DNA from: Rubrivivax sp.
GTDB taxonomy: Bacteria > Pseudomonadota > Gammaproteobacteria > Burkholderiales > Burkholderiaceae_C
Length of the DNA: 49,140 nt
Direction of reading: 5' to 3'
Assembly: GCA_021300575.1 (NCBI GenBank)
Contig: JAJTDM010000021.1
Span: 1 to 49,140, forward strand
Of this stretch, positions 7,088 to 15,633 are shown piece after piece; the first letter of the stretch is position 1, and every line of letters starts with the position of its first letter. Made by a program: the position numbers and the translations under genes. The notes under the pieces are model-generated. The model searched no databases and was not told where the DNA came from. It saw only the letters and a program-made list of their open reading frames with translations.

Positions 7088-9286
7088 ATGAACCGTCGAA
7101 AGTTCCTGGGCGCCATCGCCTGCCCCCTGCCCATGACGCCCATGACGACCCTGCACGCACAACAAACAACCCCCTCGACACCGCCCTCAGAAGACCCCTA
7201 CCTCTGGCTGGAAGACGTGCAAGGCGAACGCGCCCTGGCCTGGGTGCGCGAGCGCAACGCCCAGGCCCGCGAGCGGCTGCAGGCCTGGCCCGACTTCATG
7301 CCCCTGCGCCAGCGCATCCGCGAGGTGCTGGACTCGCGCGACCGCATCCCCGCCATGCGCCGGCGTGGCGAAGCCTTCTACAACCTCTGGCAGGACGCCA
7401 CGAACCCGCGCGGCCTGTGGCGGCGCACCAGCCTGGCCGAGTACCGCAAGGCACAGCCGGCCTGGGAGACCGTGCTGGACGTGGACGCGCTAGGCAAGGC
7501 TGAAGGGGTGAACTGGGTCTGGGGCGGCTCCAACAGCTTCGGCCCGGTGCACCGGCGCAGCATGCTCAAGCTCTCCAAAGGCGGGGCGGACGCTGCGGTG
7601 CAGCGCGAGTTCGACACGGTGACCAAACGTTTCGTGCAGGCCTCAGAAGGCGGCTTCGAACTGCCCGAGGCGAAATCCAGCTTCGACTGGATCGACGCCG
7701 ACAGCGCTTACATCGGCACCGACTTCGGCCCGGGCTCGATGACCGACTCGGGCTACCCGCGCGTGATCAAGCGCTGGCAACGCGGCCAGCGCTGGCAGGA
7801 CGCCGTGACCGTCTTCGAAGGCCAGCAAAGCGACGTGGCCGCCTGGGCCTCGGTGGACCGCACGCCCGGCTTCGAGCGCACGCTGTTCGGCCGCTCGATC
7901 GACTTCTACCGCACCGAGACCTTCCTGCTCCAGGACGGACAGTTGCGACGCATTCCCAAGCCCGACGACGCCGAACTCGCCTTTTGGCGCGAATGGGCCC
8001 TGGTCTCGCTGCGCAGCCCCTGGACCGTCGACGGCCGCATCTGGCCTACAGGGGCCCTGCTGGTGTGCAGCGCGAGCAGCCTGCTGGAGGGCAAGCCGAG
8101 CTTGAAGGCCCTCTTCACCCCCACCGCCACACGCTCGCTGCAGGGCTACCAGATCACGCGCAGCCGGCTGCTGCTGAGCGTGCTGCACAACGTGGCCGGG
8201 CGGGTGGAAGAGGTGTGGCGCGGCACTGACGCCTCCTGGCAGCGCCGCGAGGTGGCCACGCCCTTTCCCGGCACGGTGGGCATCGAGGCCCTGCACGACC
8301 CGCTGTTGAAGGACGACCCGCTGGGCGAAGCCTGGCTGCTGAGCTACACCGACTTCCTCACCCCCGACACCTTGTCGCTCGCATACACGGGCTCGCAAAC
8401 AGGCTCCGACCGCTTCGAGCGCCTGAAGGCCAGGCCCAGCGAATTCGACGCCACCGGCATGCGCACCGAGCAGCGCTTCGCCACCTCCAAGGACGGTACC
8501 CGCATCCCCTACTTCGTGGTCTGGCCCAAGGGTGCGCAGGCCGATGGGCGCAACCCGACGCTGCTGTACGGCTATGGCGGCTTCGAGGTGAGCCTGCAGC
8601 CCTGGTATTCGGGCGTGTTCGGCAAGGCCTGGACCGCCCGCGGCGGCGTACTGGTGGTGGCCAACATCCGCGGCGGCGGCGAGTTCGGGCCGGCCTGGCA
8701 TCAGGCTGCCACCCAGGAGAACAAGCAGCGCAGCTACGACGACTTCGCCGCCGTGGCCGAAGACCTGATCCGCCAGCGCATCACCAGCCCGGCCCACCTG
8801 GGCATGCAAGGTGGCAGCAATGGTGGCCTGCTGGTGGGTGCCGTGATGCTGCAACGCCCCGAGCTGTTCGGCGCCGTGGTGTGCTCGGTGCCCTTGCTGG
8901 ACATGAAGCGCTACCACCAGCTGCTGGCCGGCGCGAGCTGGATGGCCGAGTACGGCGACCCCGACCAGCCGGAACAGTGGGCCTGGATCTCACGCTACAG
9001 CCCCTACCAGAATGTGCGGAGCGGCATGAAGCTGCCCGCCGTGCTCTTCACCACCAGCACCCGGGACGACCGCGTGCACCCCGGCCACGCCCGCAAGATG
9101 GCCGCCCGCATGCTGGAGCAGGGCCACGACGCCACCTATTACGAGAACATCGAGGGCGGGCACGGCGGCGCCGCCGACAACGCCCAGCGCGCCGACCTCC
9201 AGGCCCTGGAATTCGCCTTCCTGTGGCAGCGCCTGGTGCCCAGGGCCCGCATCCCGGAGAAGCCCAAGGGTGAGGCGTTGCGATAG
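7088..9286 (+). CDS. Prolyl oligopeptidase family serine peptidase (S9A), probably Tat-exported
   Basis: A 732-residue S9 peptidase with an N-terminal seven-bladed propeller (about 60-440) and a C-terminal alpha/beta hydrolase domain. The nucleophile is S577 in G-G-S-N-G-G, the acid is D660 or D661 in D-D-R-V-H-P, and the histidine is H692 in E-G-G-H-G-G. Such enzymes cut short peptides after proline. The N-terminus M-N-R-R-K-F-L-G-A-I carries a twin-arginine motif and an A-Q cleavage-like site near residue 25, so periplasmic export through Tat is likely. The ATG lies 17 bp after yaeQ. The gene is the last of the plus-strand run and is followed by the inverted-repeat element. Confidence 0.9.
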   Translation: MNRRKFLGAIACPLPMTPMTTLHAQQTTPSTPPSEDPYLWLEDVQGERALAWVRERNAQARERLQAWPDFMPLRQRIREVLDSRDRIPAMRRRGEAFYNLWQDATNPRGLWRRTSLAEYRKAQPAWETVLDVDALGKAEGVNWVWGGSNSFGPVHRRSMLKLSKGGADAAVQREFDTVTKRFVQASEGGFELPEAKSSFDWIDADSAYIGTDFGPGSMTDSGYPRVIKRWQRGQRWQDAVTVFEGQQSDVAAWASVDRTPGFERTLFGRSIDFYRTETFLLQDGQLRRIPKPDDAELAFWREWALVSLRSPWTVDGRIWPTGALLVCSASSLLEGKPSLKALFTPTATRSLQGYQITRSRLLLSVLHNVAGRVEEVWRGTDASWQRREVATPFPGTVGIEALHDPLLKDDPLGEAWLLSYTDFLTPDTLSLAYTGSQTGSDRFERLKARPSEFDATGMRTEQRFATSKDGTRIPYFVVWPKGAQADGRNPTLLYGYGGFEVSLQPWYSGVFGKAWTARGGVLVVANIRGGGEFGPAWHQAATQENKQRSYDDFAAVAEDLIRQRITSPAHLGMQGGSNGGLLVGAVMLQRPELFGAVVCSVPLLDMKRYHQLLAGASWMAEYGDPDQPEQWAWISRYSPYQNVRSGMKLPAVLFTTSTRDDRVHPGHARKMAARMLEQGHDATYYENIEGGHGGAADNAQRADLQALEFAFLWQRLVPRARIPEKPKGEALR

Positions 9287-9591
9287 CTCGGTTTTTAGGG
9301 CTGCACTTCGCGAGCCCCTGGCCCAGCCTGACTGCCTCCGCTCATGTCCCCCGGATCGGGCTATCGCCCAATCCTCCTCCTTTACTTCGCTGCGGCAGTC
9401 AGACTGTTCCAGGTGCCTGTAGGCATGTTGGCGCTCTGTGCAAGGAGTCCTGGCCGGCAAGCCTCTGCCGGAGGCCGACTGCCGCAGCGAAGTAAAGGGG
9501 GAGCGCCGGGCGCAAGCCCGGCGCGGAGGACATGAGCGGAGGCAGTCGGACTTCGGCAGCGGCTCGCGGGGTGTCGCCCAGCAGATCCTCA
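9287..9591. other. Non-coding gap between convergent genes
   Basis: This 305-base stretch lies between the stops of the prolyl oligopeptidase and acyl-CoA ligase genes. It is almost entirely filled by the paired inverted repeats at 9309-9568. Short open frames across it are repeat-derived, and I do not accept them as genes. There is no promoter need here because both flanking genes converge. Confidence 0.8.
9309..9568. repeat. Inverted pair of structured repeats (MITE/REP-like element)
   Basis: Two 92-nt arms (9309-9400 and 9477-9568) are inverted copies of each other with no gaps, separated by 76 bases. The inner 71 bases of each arm (9330-9400, 9477-9547) begin and end with GACTGCC/GGCAGTC, so each unit has its own terminal inverted repeats. 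Each unit also holds a nine-pair hairpin core: GGATCGGGC with GCCCAATCC on the left (one mismatch) and GCGCCGGGC with GCCCGGCGC on the right (perfect). The sequence differs but the pairing is kept. This pattern fits a mobile or REP-like palindromic element. Its position between convergent genes suggests it may also act as a bidirectional terminator. Confidence 0.75.
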
Positions 9592-11298
9592 CTACCGCGA
9601 AGCCTCCCGCTCCCGCTGCTGCTCCTGCAGCAGCCGCCACATCACCTTGCCCGAGCCGCTCTTGGGCAGGGCGTCGACGAACTCCACGATACGCGGCACC
9701 TTGTAGGCCGCCATGTGCTCGCGGGCCCAGTCGGTCACGTCCTGCTCGCGCGCCGTGGCGCGGGCCTCGGGCCGCACCACCACCAGCGCCTTCACGGTCT
9801 CGCCGCGATAGGCGTCCTGCGCACCGATCACGCAGGCCTCCAGCACCACGGGACACTTGAACAGCAGCAGCTCCACCTCGGTGGGCCAGACCTTGAAGCC
9901 GCTGGCGTTGATCATGCGCTTCAGGCGGTCGGTGATGAAGAAGTAGCCCTCCTCGTCCATGCGCCCCAGGTCCCCCGTGCGGAAGAAGCGCTTGCCTTCC
10001 AGCTCGAAGAAGGCGTCCTCGGTGGCCTGCGGATGCTTCCAGTAGCCCTTGAAGACCATGGGGCCGTGGGTCACGATCTCGCCGGCCTCGCCCGGGGGCA
10101 GATCCTGCAGCGTCTGCGGGTCCACCACGCGCGAGTCCACGCCGAAGATGGGCATGCCCAGGCACTGCAGCTTGGCGCGCTCGGGCGGGTTGGCGTGGCT
10201 GGGCGCGGCAGTCTCGGTCAGGCCGTAGCCCTCGGCGAAGGTGAGACCGAACTCGTCCTGCAGCCGCTGGGCCACCGCCTGCGGCATGGCCGCCCCGCCA
10301 CCCGAAAGGTAGCGCAGGCTGGACAGGTCGAACTGCCGGTAGTTCGGGCTGCCGAACAGGTCGATGATCATCGTGGGAATGCAGGTCCAGTGCGTCACCC
10401 CGTGGCGCGAGATGATGCGCCCGGCCAGTTCGCGGTCCCAGCGCGGCAGGATCACCACCGTGCTGCCCGTGAAGGCCGGCGCCATCACGCCGTACATGAA
10501 GCCCGTGATGTGGAACATCGGCACCACCGCCAGGCTGATGGTCTCGGCGCTGACGTGACCCCACAGTCCGCCACCCACCACGTTGTGCATCAGCGTGCGG
10601 TGGGTGTGCAGGCAGCCCTTGGGCAGGCCGGTGGTGCCCGAGGTGTAGGGCAGCAGGGCCAGGTCGTCAGGCCCGGCCGTGGGGGGGCCTGGTTGAAGGC
10701 CAGCCGTCAGGGCATCCGGCCAGCGCTCGAAACGTGAGTCCGGGAGCGCCGCATCCGTCCGCAGCCAGGCCAGCACGGGCTCGGCTGGGGCCTCGGCCGG
10801 GTCCAGCTCGGCTTCGGTCGGCATGGCCTCGGCATAACGTGTCACCAGCACGTGCTCCAGCCGCTGCTCGGCGGGCAGGCGCGCATCGGCCTCGGCCACG
10901 ATGGCCGCCAGGTCCGCGCTGACGATGGCCGCGCGGGCCTCGGGGTCGGTGATGTAGTGGCCGAACTCGTCGGCCCGGTTCATGGGATTCACCGGCACGA
11001 TCACCGCGTTGGCACGCAACACCGCAAAGGCCGCCACCACGTACTGCGGGCAGTTCTGCATGAACAGCAGCACCCGGTCGCCGCGTTGCACGCCACGGGC
11101 CTGCAGCCAGCCGGCCAGCGCCTCGGCTTGGCGGTGCAGTTCCCCCCAGGTGAGCCGTCGGCCCAGGTACAGGTAGGCGGTCTTGTGGGGGTAGCGCCGG
11201 GCTGCCACCTCCAGGTTGAACCACAAGGAGGTTTCAGGAGCCTCCAGCTCCTGGGGCAGCCGGGCGGGCCAATGGGCGAGGTGGGGGCGTGGGCTCAA
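9592..11298 (-). CDS. AMP-forming acyl-CoA synthetase (long-chain fatty acid-CoA ligase type)
   Basis: A 568-residue member of the ANL superfamily that activates a carboxylic acid to its acyl-AMP and then to the acyl-CoA thioester. It shows the P-loop Y-T-S-G-T-T-G-L-P-K-G, the A5 motif E-G-Y-G-L-T-E-T, the A7 aspartate in F-R-T-G-D-L-G, the hinge region D-R-L-K-R-M-I and the catalytic lysine in P-K-S-G-S-G-K. I chose the TTG start at 11298 because AGGAG lies 8 bases upstream; an in-frame TTG at 11334 has no such site. The substrate is probably a medium- or long-chain acid, in keeping with the nearby acyl-CoA dehydrogenase genes, but that is inferred from context. Confidence 0.88.
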   Translation of the reverse strand: MSPRPHLAHWPARLPQELEAPETSLWFNLEVAARRYPHKTAYLYLGRRLTWGELHRQAEALAGWLQARGVQRGDRVLLFMQNCPQYVVAAFAVLRANAVIVPVNPMNRADEFGHYITDPEARAAIVSADLAAIVAEADARLPAEQRLEHVLVTRYAEAMPTEAELDPAEAPAEPVLAWLRTDAALPDSRFERWPDALTAGLQPGPPTAGPDDLALLPYTSGTTGLPKGCLHTHRTLMHNVVGGGLWGHVSAETISLAVVPMFHITGFMYGVMAPAFTGSTVVILPRWDRELAGRIISRHGVTHWTCIPTMIIDLFGSPNYRQFDLSSLRYLSGGGAAMPQAVAQRLQDEFGLTFAEGYGLTETAAPSHANPPERAKLQCLGMPIFGVDSRVVDPQTLQDLPPGEAGEIVTHGPMVFKGYWKHPQATEDAFFELEGKRFFRTGDLGRMDEEGYFFITDRLKRMINASGFKVWPTEVELLLFKCPVVLEACVIGAQDAYRGETVKALVVVRPEARATAREQDVTDWAREHMAAYKVPRIVEFVDALPKSGSGKVMWRLLQEQQREREASR

Positions 11299-11407
11299 GG
11301 GGTGGCTCCTGCGCAAGGCCAGCGGGCAAGTCAAGACGTGACGAAAACCCCCATTGGAGCGGCTCCGCGCAAAACCGCCATTCAGCGAAACCCTGGGAGC
11401 CCCGTTT

Positions 11408-12439
11408 TCACACCACCACCGGCTCGGGCTCCAGGCGGATGCCGAAGCGGCCGTACACGCTCTCCTGAATCGCGCGCGCCAGGGTCACCACCTCGCCGCC
11501 CGTGGCGCCACCGCGGTTGACCAGCACCAGGGCCTGCTTGTCGTACACCGCTGCCCCGCCCACGGCCTTGCCTTTCCAGCCGCAGGCGTCAATCAGCCAG
11601 CCGGCGGCGAGCTTGGCGCTGCCGTCGGGCAAGGGGTAGTGCACCACCTCGGGATCGCGGTCGATGATGTCGCGGCACTGCTCAGCGCTCACCACCGGGT
11701 TCTTGAAGAAGCTGCCGGCGTTGCCGATGACCGCCGGGTCGGGCAACTTGGCGCGGCGGATGGCGCACACCCACTCGAAGAACGTGCGGGCGTCGGGATC
11801 GCTGATGCCGGTCTCGGCGCGCTTGCGCTCCAGGTCCAGGTAGCCCAGCACCGGCGTCCAGGGCCGCGGCAGCCGAAAGCGTACCCGGGTGATCACGCTC
11901 TTGCCTGCCAAGTGCTGCTTGAAGACGCTGTCGCGGTAGCCGAAGCGGCAGGCTGCGGCGTCCAGCGTGACCGTGCGGCCGGTCACCAGGTCCACCGCGT
12001 CCAGGGATTCGAAGCGGTCCTTCAACTCCACGCCGTAGGCGCCGATGTTCTGCACGGGCGCGGCGCCCACCGTACCGGGGATCAGGGCCAGGTTCTCCAG
12101 CCCGGGCAGGCCCTGCTCCAGCGTCCATTGCACGAGGCCGTGCCAGGACTCGCCCGCCCCGGCCTCCACGATCCAGGCGTCGTGTCGGGTTTCCAGCAGG
12201 CGCAGGCCGGGCACCTCCACCTTCACCACCAGGGCCTGCACGTCGCGGGTGAACAGCACGTTGCTGCCGCCGCCGAGGATGAACTTGGGTGCCAGGCCCC
12301 AGGCGGGGTCGTCCACCAAGCGTCGCAGGTCGGCCTCGCTCTTCACCCGCAGCAGGTGCGCAGCCACGGCAGGCAGGCCGAAGGTGTTGAGCGTGCGCAG
12401 GCTGACGCCCGCCTCCAGGGGCAAGGTGCTCACCGACAT
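11408..12439 (-). CDS. murB: UDP-N-acetylenolpyruvoylglucosamine reductase MurB
   Basis: A 343-residue MurB of the E. coli (type I) length, 342 residues there. It reduces UDP-GlcNAc-enolpyruvate to UDP-MurNAc with NADPH and FAD in the cytoplasm. The FAD-binding segment [10 protein letters not shown] is near residue 50. [18 protein letters not shown] is near 115-135. The catalytic serine lies in [10 protein letters not shown]. The type I signature Y-R-D-S-V-F-K is present. The ATG at 12439 matches the family N-terminus (L-N-T-F-G-L follows). The gene is divergent from yajQ. Confidence 0.96.
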   Translation of the reverse strand: MSVSTLPLEAGVSLRTLNTFGLPAVAAHLLRVKSEADLRRLVDDPAWGLAPKFILGGGSNVLFTRDVQALVVKVEVPGLRLLETRHDAWIVEAGAGESWHGLVQWTLEQGLPGLENLALIPGTVGAAPVQNIGAYGVELKDRFESLDAVDLVTGRTVTLDAAACRFGYRDSVFKQHLAGKSVITRVRFRLPRPWTPVLGYLDLERKRAETGISDPDARTFFEWVCAIRRAKLPDPAVIGNAGSFFKNPVVSAEQCRDIIDRDPEVVHYPLPDGSAKLAAGWLIDACGWKGKAVGGAAVYDKQALVLVNRGGATGGEVVTLARAIQESVYGRFGIRLEPEPVVV

Positions 12440-12570
12440 GGACGGGCGAGGTCGGTCGGGTTGAAGGGGATTCCACAGGGTCGGGACATCGCGCAGAATT
12501 TTCCCCTGCTTTACCCTGCCAACCTGCACTTTTCAGTGGCCGAACCAGACCACGCCAAGAGAGAACCGAC

Positions 12571-13071
12571 ATGCCGAGCTTTGACGCCGTCCTCGAACCC
12601 AATCTGGTGGAACTGAAGAATGCCGTGGACCAGACCGGCAAGGAGATCGGCACCCGCTTCGACTTCAAGGGTTCGAGCGCCAAGGTGGAACTCACGGAAA
12701 AAGGGGCCTCACGCGAACTGATGCTCTATGGCGACAGCGACTTTCAGATCGGCCAGGTGCGTGACGTGCTGCTGGCCAAGCTGACCAAGCGCGGCGTGGA
12801 CATCCGCTTCCTGGACCTGAGCGCCAAGATCGAGAAGATCGGCGGCGACAAGGTGCGCCAGCCGGTGGCCGTGCGCACGGGCATCGACAGCGACAACGCC
12901 AAGAAGATCCAGAGCCTGATCAAGCAGAGCAAATTGAAGGTGCAGGCACAGATTCAGGGCGACGTGGTGCGCGTGAGCGGTGGCAAGCGCGACGATCTGC
13001 AGGCCGCGATCCGCCACTTGAAGGCTGGCGTGACCGATTTGCCGCTGTCGTTCACCAATTTCCGCGACTGA
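12571..13071 (+). CDS. yajQ: YajQ family nucleotide-binding protein
   Basis: A 166-residue YajQ-family protein made of two RNP-like domains. It opens with M-P-S-F-D and ends S-F-T-N-F-R-D, both typical. Homologues bind cyclic di-GMP or ATP/GTP and, in Xanthomonas and Pseudomonas, act with transcription factors to control virulence. The role here is not known. AGAGAGAA precedes the ATG. The 131-bp space shared with murB should hold two divergent promoters, but I found no clear boxes. Confidence 0.95.
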   Translation: MPSFDAVLEPNLVELKNAVDQTGKEIGTRFDFKGSSAKVELTEKGASRELMLYGDSDFQIGQVRDVLLAKLTKRGVDIRFLDLSAKIEKIGGDKVRQPVAVRTGIDSDNAKKIQSLIKQSKLKVQAQIQGDVVRVSGGKRDDLQAAIRHLKAGVTDLPLSFTNFRD

Positions 13072-13161
13072 GGTCGCGGCCACGCAACCACCCAACCGCG
13101 CGGCTGGCGCCGTTCCGGTGACGGCGGACCCGACGAAGGGGCTTTGATTGGGCGGCAACGT

Positions 13162-13181
13162 TTTCGAACGGTCGTGCTAAA
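13162..13181. promoter_or_regulatory. Possible TetR-type operator upstream of the acyl-CoA dehydrogenase pair
   Basis: TTTCGAACG-GT-CGTGCTAAA is a 9-2-9 imperfect palindrome with 7 of 9 paired positions and an ACG-GT-CGT core, of the kind bound by TetR-family acyl-CoA-responsive repressors. It lies about 80 bases before the ATG of the dehydrogenase operon. No regulator gene lies nearby. Confidence 0.35.
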
Positions 13182-13262
13182 AACGCGTCCCTCGAGGACG
13201 GTGCGCCCCGCACCCCACCCTCCGGCCTGCGGCCGGCCCCCCAGACACAGGAGAAACCCCCG

Positions 13263-14462
13263 ATGGACCTGAACTTCACGGCCGAGGAACTGGCGTTTCG
13301 AGCCCACATCCGCCAGTGGGTGGCCGAGCACCTGCCCAAGGACCTCTCGCACAAGGTGCACCACGCCCTGCACCTGAGCCGCGACGACCTGCAGCGCTGG
13401 GCGAAGATCCTGGGTGCCAAGGGCTGGCTGGGCTGGAACTGGCCGGTGGAATTCGGCGGGCCCGGCTGGAACGCCGTGCAGCGCCACCTGTTCGAAGAGG
13501 AATGTGCGCTGGCCGGGGCGCCCCGCGTGGTGCCCTTCGGGCCGGTGATGGTGGCCCCGGTCATCATGGCGTTTGGCAACCGCGAACAGCAGCAGCGCTT
13601 CCTGCCCGGCATCGCCAGCGGCGAGGTCTGGTGGAGCCAGGGCTACAGCGAGCCGGGTTCGGGCTCCGACCTCGCCTCGCTGAAGACACGCGCAGAGCGC
13701 CGCGGCAAGGTCTACATCGTCAACGGCCAGAAGACATGGACCACGCTCGGGCAGTACGGCGAGTGGATCTTCTGCCTGGTACGCACCAGCAACGAGGGCA
13801 AGCCGCAGACCGGCATCAGCTTCCTGCTCATCGACATGAAGAGCCCCGGCATCACCGTGCGCCCCATCGTGCTGCTGGACGGCGAGCCCGAGGTCAACGA
13901 GGTCTGGTTCGACAACGTCGAGGTGCCCGCAGAGAACCTCATCGGCGAGGAAAACAAGGGCTGGACCTACGCCAAGCACCTGCTCAGCCACGAGCGCACC
14001 AACATCGCCGATGTGAACCGCGCCAAGCGCGAACTGGAGCGACTGAAGCGCATCGCCAAGGCCGAAGGCGTGTGGGAGGACGCACGTTTCCGCGACCAGA
14101 TCGCCCTGCTGGAAGTGGACATCGTGGCGCTGGAGATGATGGTGCTGCGCGTGCTGTCGGCCGAAAAGAGCGGCAAGCAGAGCCTGGACGTGGCCGGGCT
14201 GCTGAAGATCCGGGGCAGCGAGATCCAGCAGCGCTACACCGAACTGATGCTGCTGGCCGCCGGGCCGGCCAGCGTGCCGCTGGTGCGTGAGGCCATGGAG
14301 GCCGGCTGGCAGGGCGATCAGGCCCTGACTGCCCTGTGGCCCGGCGAAGTGGCGCAGGCCGCGCCGCTGGCCGGCACCTACTTCAACTACCGCAAGACCT
14401 CCATCTACGGCGGGTCCAACGAGGTGCAACGCAACATCGTCGCGCAGACGGTGCTGGGCTGA
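13263..14462 (+). CDS. Acyl-CoA dehydrogenase, pimeloyl-CoA dehydrogenase large-subunit type
   Basis: A 399-residue FAD-dependent acyl-CoA dehydrogenase that introduces the alpha-beta double bond in acyl-CoA. The N-terminal helical domain is followed by W-S-Q-G-Y-S-E-P-G-S-G-S-D-L-A-S, the flavin-contacting segment, and W-T-T-L-G-Q-Y-G. The C-terminal region has Y-F-N-Y-R-K-T-S-I-Y-G-G-S-N-E-V-Q-R-N-I, typical of the family. Its similarity in pattern and its pairing with a second dehydrogenase gene recall PimC/PimD of Rhodopseudomonas, which act on pimeloyl-CoA and other dicarboxyl-CoAs. AGGAGAAA precedes the ATG. The two genes are 37 bp apart and clearly co-transcribed. Confidence 0.88.
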   Translation: MDLNFTAEELAFRAHIRQWVAEHLPKDLSHKVHHALHLSRDDLQRWAKILGAKGWLGWNWPVEFGGPGWNAVQRHLFEEECALAGAPRVVPFGPVMVAPVIMAFGNREQQQRFLPGIASGEVWWSQGYSEPGSGSDLASLKTRAERRGKVYIVNGQKTWTTLGQYGEWIFCLVRTSNEGKPQTGISFLLIDMKSPGITVRPIVLLDGEPEVNEVWFDNVEVPAENLIGEENKGWTYAKHLLSHERTNIADVNRAKRELERLKRIAKAEGVWEDARFRDQIALLEVDIVALEMMVLRVLSAEKSGKQSLDVAGLLKIRGSEIQQRYTELMLLAAGPASVPLVREAMEAGWQGDQALTALWPGEVAQAAPLAGTYFNYRKTSIYGGSNEVQRNIVAQTVLG

Positions 14463-14499
14463 GCCTTCAGGCCTTCGGACCTTCACACAGGAGACACAG

Positions 14500-15633
14500 A
14501 TGGACTTCGAGTTTTCAGACGATCAGGCCTCGCTGCGCGATGCCGTGGCCCGCTGGGTGGACAAGGGCTTCGGCTTCGAGCGCCGGCACGCCCTGGCCAA
14601 GGCCGGAGGCACCTCGCGCGAGGTGCTGAACGAGCTGGCCGAACTGGGCCTGATGGGCCTGGCCGTACCCGAGGCCCACGGCGGCATGGGCTTCGGGCCG
14701 GTGGAGGCCATGGTGGTGATGGAGGAACTGGGCCGCGGCCTGGTGCATGCACCGTATGCCGCCGCCGCCCTGGTGACCCCCCACCTGCTGGCGGCCGCCC
14801 CGCAGGCCTTGCAGACGCAGTGGCTGCCGCGCATCGCGGCCGGCGAAGCCCTGGTGGTGCTGGCCCACCAGGAACGGGCCGCGCGCTACCGTCTGCACCA
14901 CGTCACCACCCGAGCCACGGTCACCGGCGCAGGCCACGTGCTCAGCGGCGCCAAGAGCGTGGTGCCCGCTGGCGACGAAGCCGATGCCTTCGTCGTGCCG
15001 GCACGCCTGTCGGGCGCCGATGACGACACGGCCGGCATCGGCCTGTTCCTGGTGGAACGCGGCGGCGCTGGCGTGAACGTGCGCGGCTACCCCACTCAGG
15101 ACGGCGGCCGGGCAGCCGAGCTGACCCTGGCGGCTGCGCCGGCCACGCTGATCTGCGCCGAAGGCTACGAGACGCTGTCCCTGGCAGCCGACGTGGGCCT
15201 GGCGGCCGCCTGCGCCGAGGGCACGGGCCTGATGGAGCGCCTGGTGGCCCTCACCGCCGAGTACATGAACACGCGCAAGCAGTTCGGCGTGCCGATCGCC
15301 AGCTTCCAGGCCCTGCGCCACCGGATGGCCGACGTGAAGATGCAGCTGGAACTGGGCCGTTCCATGAGCTACTTCGCCAGTATGAAGCTGGGCGAACCGG
15401 CTCCCGCACGGCGCCGCGCCTTGTCCCAGGCCAAGGTGCAACTCGGCCGCAGCATGCGGCACGTGGGGCAGGAATGCATCCAGCTGCATGGCGGCATCGG
15501 CGTGACCGACGAGTACATCGCCAGCCACTACTTCAAGCGCCTGACCCTGCTGGAGATGACCTGGGGCGACACCATGCACCACCTGGGCGAGGTGAGCTGC
15601 CGCATGCAGGACACGGCCGGTGTCTTCGCCTGA
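14500..15633 (+). CDS. Acyl-CoA dehydrogenase, pimeloyl-CoA dehydrogenase small-subunit type
   Basis: A 377-residue second acyl-CoA dehydrogenase of the pair. It has M-D-F-E-F-S-D-D-Q at the start, the P-E-A-H-G-G-M-G-F segment near residue 60, and C-I-Q-L-H-G-G-I-G-V-T-D-E-Y near residue 325, which contacts FAD. The middle flavin motif is poorly conserved, as is usual for the small subunit of PimCD-like heteromers. AGGAG lies 8-9 bases before the ATG. The 3' end overlaps the next gene by 14 bp, which suggests translational coupling to the peptidase gene. Confidence 0.86.
   Translation: MDFEFSDDQASLRDAVARWVDKGFGFERRHALAKAGGTSREVLNELAELGLMGLAVPEAHGGMGFGPVEAMVVMEELGRGLVHAPYAAAALVTPHLLAAAPQALQTQWLPRIAAGEALVVLAHQERAARYRLHHVTTRATVTGAGHVLSGAKSVVPAGDEADAFVVPARLSGADDDTAGIGLFLVERGGAGVNVRGYPTQDGGRAAELTLAAAPATLICAEGYETLSLAADVGLAAACAEGTGLMERLVALTAEYMNTRKQFGVPIASFQALRHRMADVKMQLELGRSMSYFASMKLGEPAPARRRALSQAKVQLGRSMRHVGQECIQLHGGIGVTDEYIASHYFKRLTLLEMTWGDTMHHLGEVSCRMQDTAGVFA

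Noticed and set aside
9344..9535. Short open frames within the inverted-repeat element
   Set aside because: They arise from the repeat itself on both strands and have no start signals.
8990..10564. Minus-strand open frame crossing the inverted repeat
   Set aside because: It is made of the antisense of the prolyl oligopeptidase gene, the repeat element and an out-of-frame part of the acyl-CoA ligase gene.
12954..14486. Minus-strand frame of 510 codons
   Set aside because: Shadow of the acyl-CoA dehydrogenase gene, which carries the family motifs on the plus strand.
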